Below, piece by piece: positions 62,671 through 64,000 of a stretch of 64,000 bases of DNA. The notes beneath the pieces are model-generated. The model did not search any database and had not been told where the DNA came from. It was given only the letters and a program-made list of their open reading frames with translations. The first letter of the stretch is position 1. Each line of letters begins with the position of its first letter. A program made the translations under genes and the position numbers. This DNA comes from an uncultured Dehalococcoidia bacterium (GTDB taxonomy: Bacteria > Chloroflexota > Dehalococcoidia > Lucifugimonadales > UBA3495), in the NCBI GenBank assembly GCA_951812535.1, contig CATOSK010000005.1:34622-98621 (forward strand), read 5' to 3'.

Positions 62671-64000
62671 CTATTCGGTGATGGGACGGGACACAATCCA
62701 AAGACTGACGATGGTGTAGAGCACCATTAACCCCAGCATGGGGAACTGGCTCCTCAGCACCATCGCCGGGTTGTCGTAAAGGCGCATCGCCCTGACGTGG
62801 GCCAGGTAAACCGCCGCCATGTGTCCGATGACGATGGCCGCGACCGAAAAGAACCATACAAACCGGGCGTTGGTTATCCGGATATTTATCATGTAGTCCG
62901 CGGTGCCGAACAGGTCCCATCCCACGCCGAAGGGGTCGGATGCCAGGGGAATGATCAGCTGTCCCTGGACCAGCAGGTAGCTGAGGAAGTGGGCGTAATG
63001 GTAGGCCAGAGCGATGGGTATCAATGAAAAAACATAGGCCGCTACCAACACTCCCCCTGTCGGGGGTTCGCCGCCGCAGACCCGGACCATTAAGAAGCAT
63101 GTGCCCCCGTAAAGGCCAAAAAATCCCAGGGGGAACGCGATCAATCCCAGGGTGTTGGCTATCGTAACCCCGTTCAGGAACTTGTTCGTCAGCTCGGGGA
63201 ACGCGGTGATGAATTCTCCCTGGACTGTTATCCACTCCGGCGTGGCGCTGAACCCGTCAAAGGTCACCGAGGCCAGCAGCAGCATCACCAGGGCAACGAG
63301 GCTGGGAGTGACGTAAGACAGGTTGCCGAGCCCAACCCCGGGAGGCCGGAGGTTGAACTCCCGCTCATCGGCATACTCGAAGCATTCGTAGCAGTCAACG
63401 CAATCGCCGTCCTCGTTGCGGCAATCGCCCGCAGTGCATTCGCCGCAGTCTTCCGAAGCGGGGACCCGTACCTCGGTCACGGAAAAACGGGCGAACAAGC
63501 CGAATATCGCCGAAAAAACTTCTCCATGGCGCAGCCACTGGTGCTTGCCGAAGGTGAACATTCCGGCCCAGGTAATTACGCTATAGGCGACGACCATCCA
63601 GGCCAGGTCCCGGGGATTCGAACTTTCCGCAAAGGCGTTCTCAATCCAGGCAAACACCAGGAACAATATGACTGCCGGCCACATGGCCCACCGCTGCGGA
63701 TAATCGATTCCCAGGTGCATCGCCTCCCCGGGCCGGACCAGCTGGTAGAGACTTTCGGCGGCCGAGTAGGCGGCCTTCCACGGGTTGACCAGCGCCCACA
63801 GGTTCCCCAGGGCCGCGACGAAGAAACCCAGACCCACCCACCAGATGACCCAGATGAACGTGGGACTGAAGTTGTCCACCGCTCGGGCACTGCCCGAGGT
63901 TGCGGTTGCGATGACCAGCAGCAGAAGGAGAACGGACAGCGCCTTGAGCGGCCACAGGAATGGGCCGCTCAAGGCAAACTCTATCCATCCAAAACGGAAC
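62671..64000 (-). CDS. Fenitrothion-hydrolase-like (Fed) integral membrane protein, 5' end off window
   Basis: The frame stays open to the window edge (443 codons seen), so the N-terminus is missing. About nine or ten membrane segments are visible, with a conserved core TFIWVIWWVGLGFFVAALGNLW, ALVNPWKAAYSAAE and FGLFARFSVTEVRV, as in the FedA/fenitrothion hydrolase-like membrane family. A loop has six cysteines (CGECTAGDC then CVDCYEC) that could hold zinc or an Fe-S centre. The enzymatic role is unclear; a transport role is possible. Confidence 0.68.
   Translation of the reverse strand, partial: FRFGWIEFALSGPFLWPLKALSVLLLLLVIATATSGSARAVDNFSPTFIWVIWWVGLGFFVAALGNLWALVNPWKAAYSAAESLYQLVRPGEAMHLGIDYPQRWAMWPAVILFLVFAWIENAFAESSNPRDLAWMVVAYSVITWAGMFTFGKHQWLRHGEVFSAIFGLFARFSVTEVRVPASEDCGECTAGDCRNEDGDCVDCYECFEYADEREFNLRPPGVGLGNLSYVTPSLVALVMLLLASVTFDGFSATPEWITVQGEFITAFPELTNKFLNGVTIANTLGLIAFPLGFFGLYGGTCFLMVRVCGGEPPTGGVLVAAYVFSLIPIALAYHYAHFLSYLLVQGQLIIPLASDPFGVGWDLFGTADYMINIRITNARFVWFFSVAAIVIGHMAAVYLAHVRAMRLYDNPAMVLRSQFPMLGLMVLYTIVSLWIVSRPITE

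Noticed and set aside
1..64000. CRISPR arrays, rRNA or tRNA genes
   Set aside because: No regularly spaced repeats or RNA-gene signatures were seen on either strand.

Overview
The window looks like a Chloroflexota genome, most likely from the SAR202/Dehalococcoidia side. It is GC-rich and has seven luciferase-like flavin/F420 monooxygenase (LLM) genes, lipoprotein solute-binding proteins with long Ala/Pro/Ser linkers, and many catabolic oxidoreductases. The affiliation is inferred from gene content; no rRNA or tRNA gene was found.

Layout. Positions 1-12,400 hold six tandem minus-strand family-5 solute-binding lipoproteins (the first truncated by the window edge). Most have their own near-consensus sigma70 promoter, a leader of about 95-100 nt and their own intrinsic terminator, and no permease or ATPase lies nearby. 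12,492-20,700 is an accessory region: an LLM gene, an ImmA/IrrE-DUF4411 toxin-antitoxin pair, a 4,5-dihydroxyphthalate decarboxylase-like protein, a DUF4258-DUF2283 pair, an alpha/beta hydrolase whose 3' end occurs twice more as orphan fragments, a three-gene cassette of unknown function and a zinc-ribbon protein. 20,800-30,100 has an MFS exporter, two close LLM paralogues, a seventh solute-binding lipoprotein, a class-V aminotransferase, a Gfo/Idh/MocA oxidoreductase and an aldo/keto reductase. 30,250-38,150 is more housekeeping: selB, a NurA-domain nuclease, a membrane metallopeptidase, two MaoC hot-dog proteins and purA.

38,200-50,600 returns to catabolism and transport: four LLM genes, a cytochrome P450 with its 3Fe-4S ferredoxin, a VOC protein, an MFS transporter, a cupin and a NodI/NodJ-like ABC-2 exporter coupled to an LLM gene. 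50,600-64,000 carries a small lipoprotein, an eighth solute-binding lipoprotein, a CocE/NonD hydrolase, a short Tag-like DNA glycosylase, an alpha/beta hydrolase with Thr at the nucleophile position, a DM13 protein, an M14-like/GH88-105 fusion, an iron-containing alcohol dehydrogenase, two SDRs, an FKBP isomerase and an edge-truncated membrane protein resembling the fenitrothion-hydrolase (Fed) family.

The strongest non-genic signals are: (1) a 176-177 bp inverted-repeat element in three copies, two with perfect 10-bp target duplications, and two copies in opposite orientation bracketing the P450-ferredoxin operon; (2) a shared promoter, leader and terminator architecture for the solute-binding lipoproteins; (3) repeated hydrolase 3' ends next to toxin-antitoxin-like modules. 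Taken together, the window suggests a heterotroph that samples many organic solutes with lineage-specific lipoproteins and oxidises them with flavin, haem and NAD(P) enzymes.
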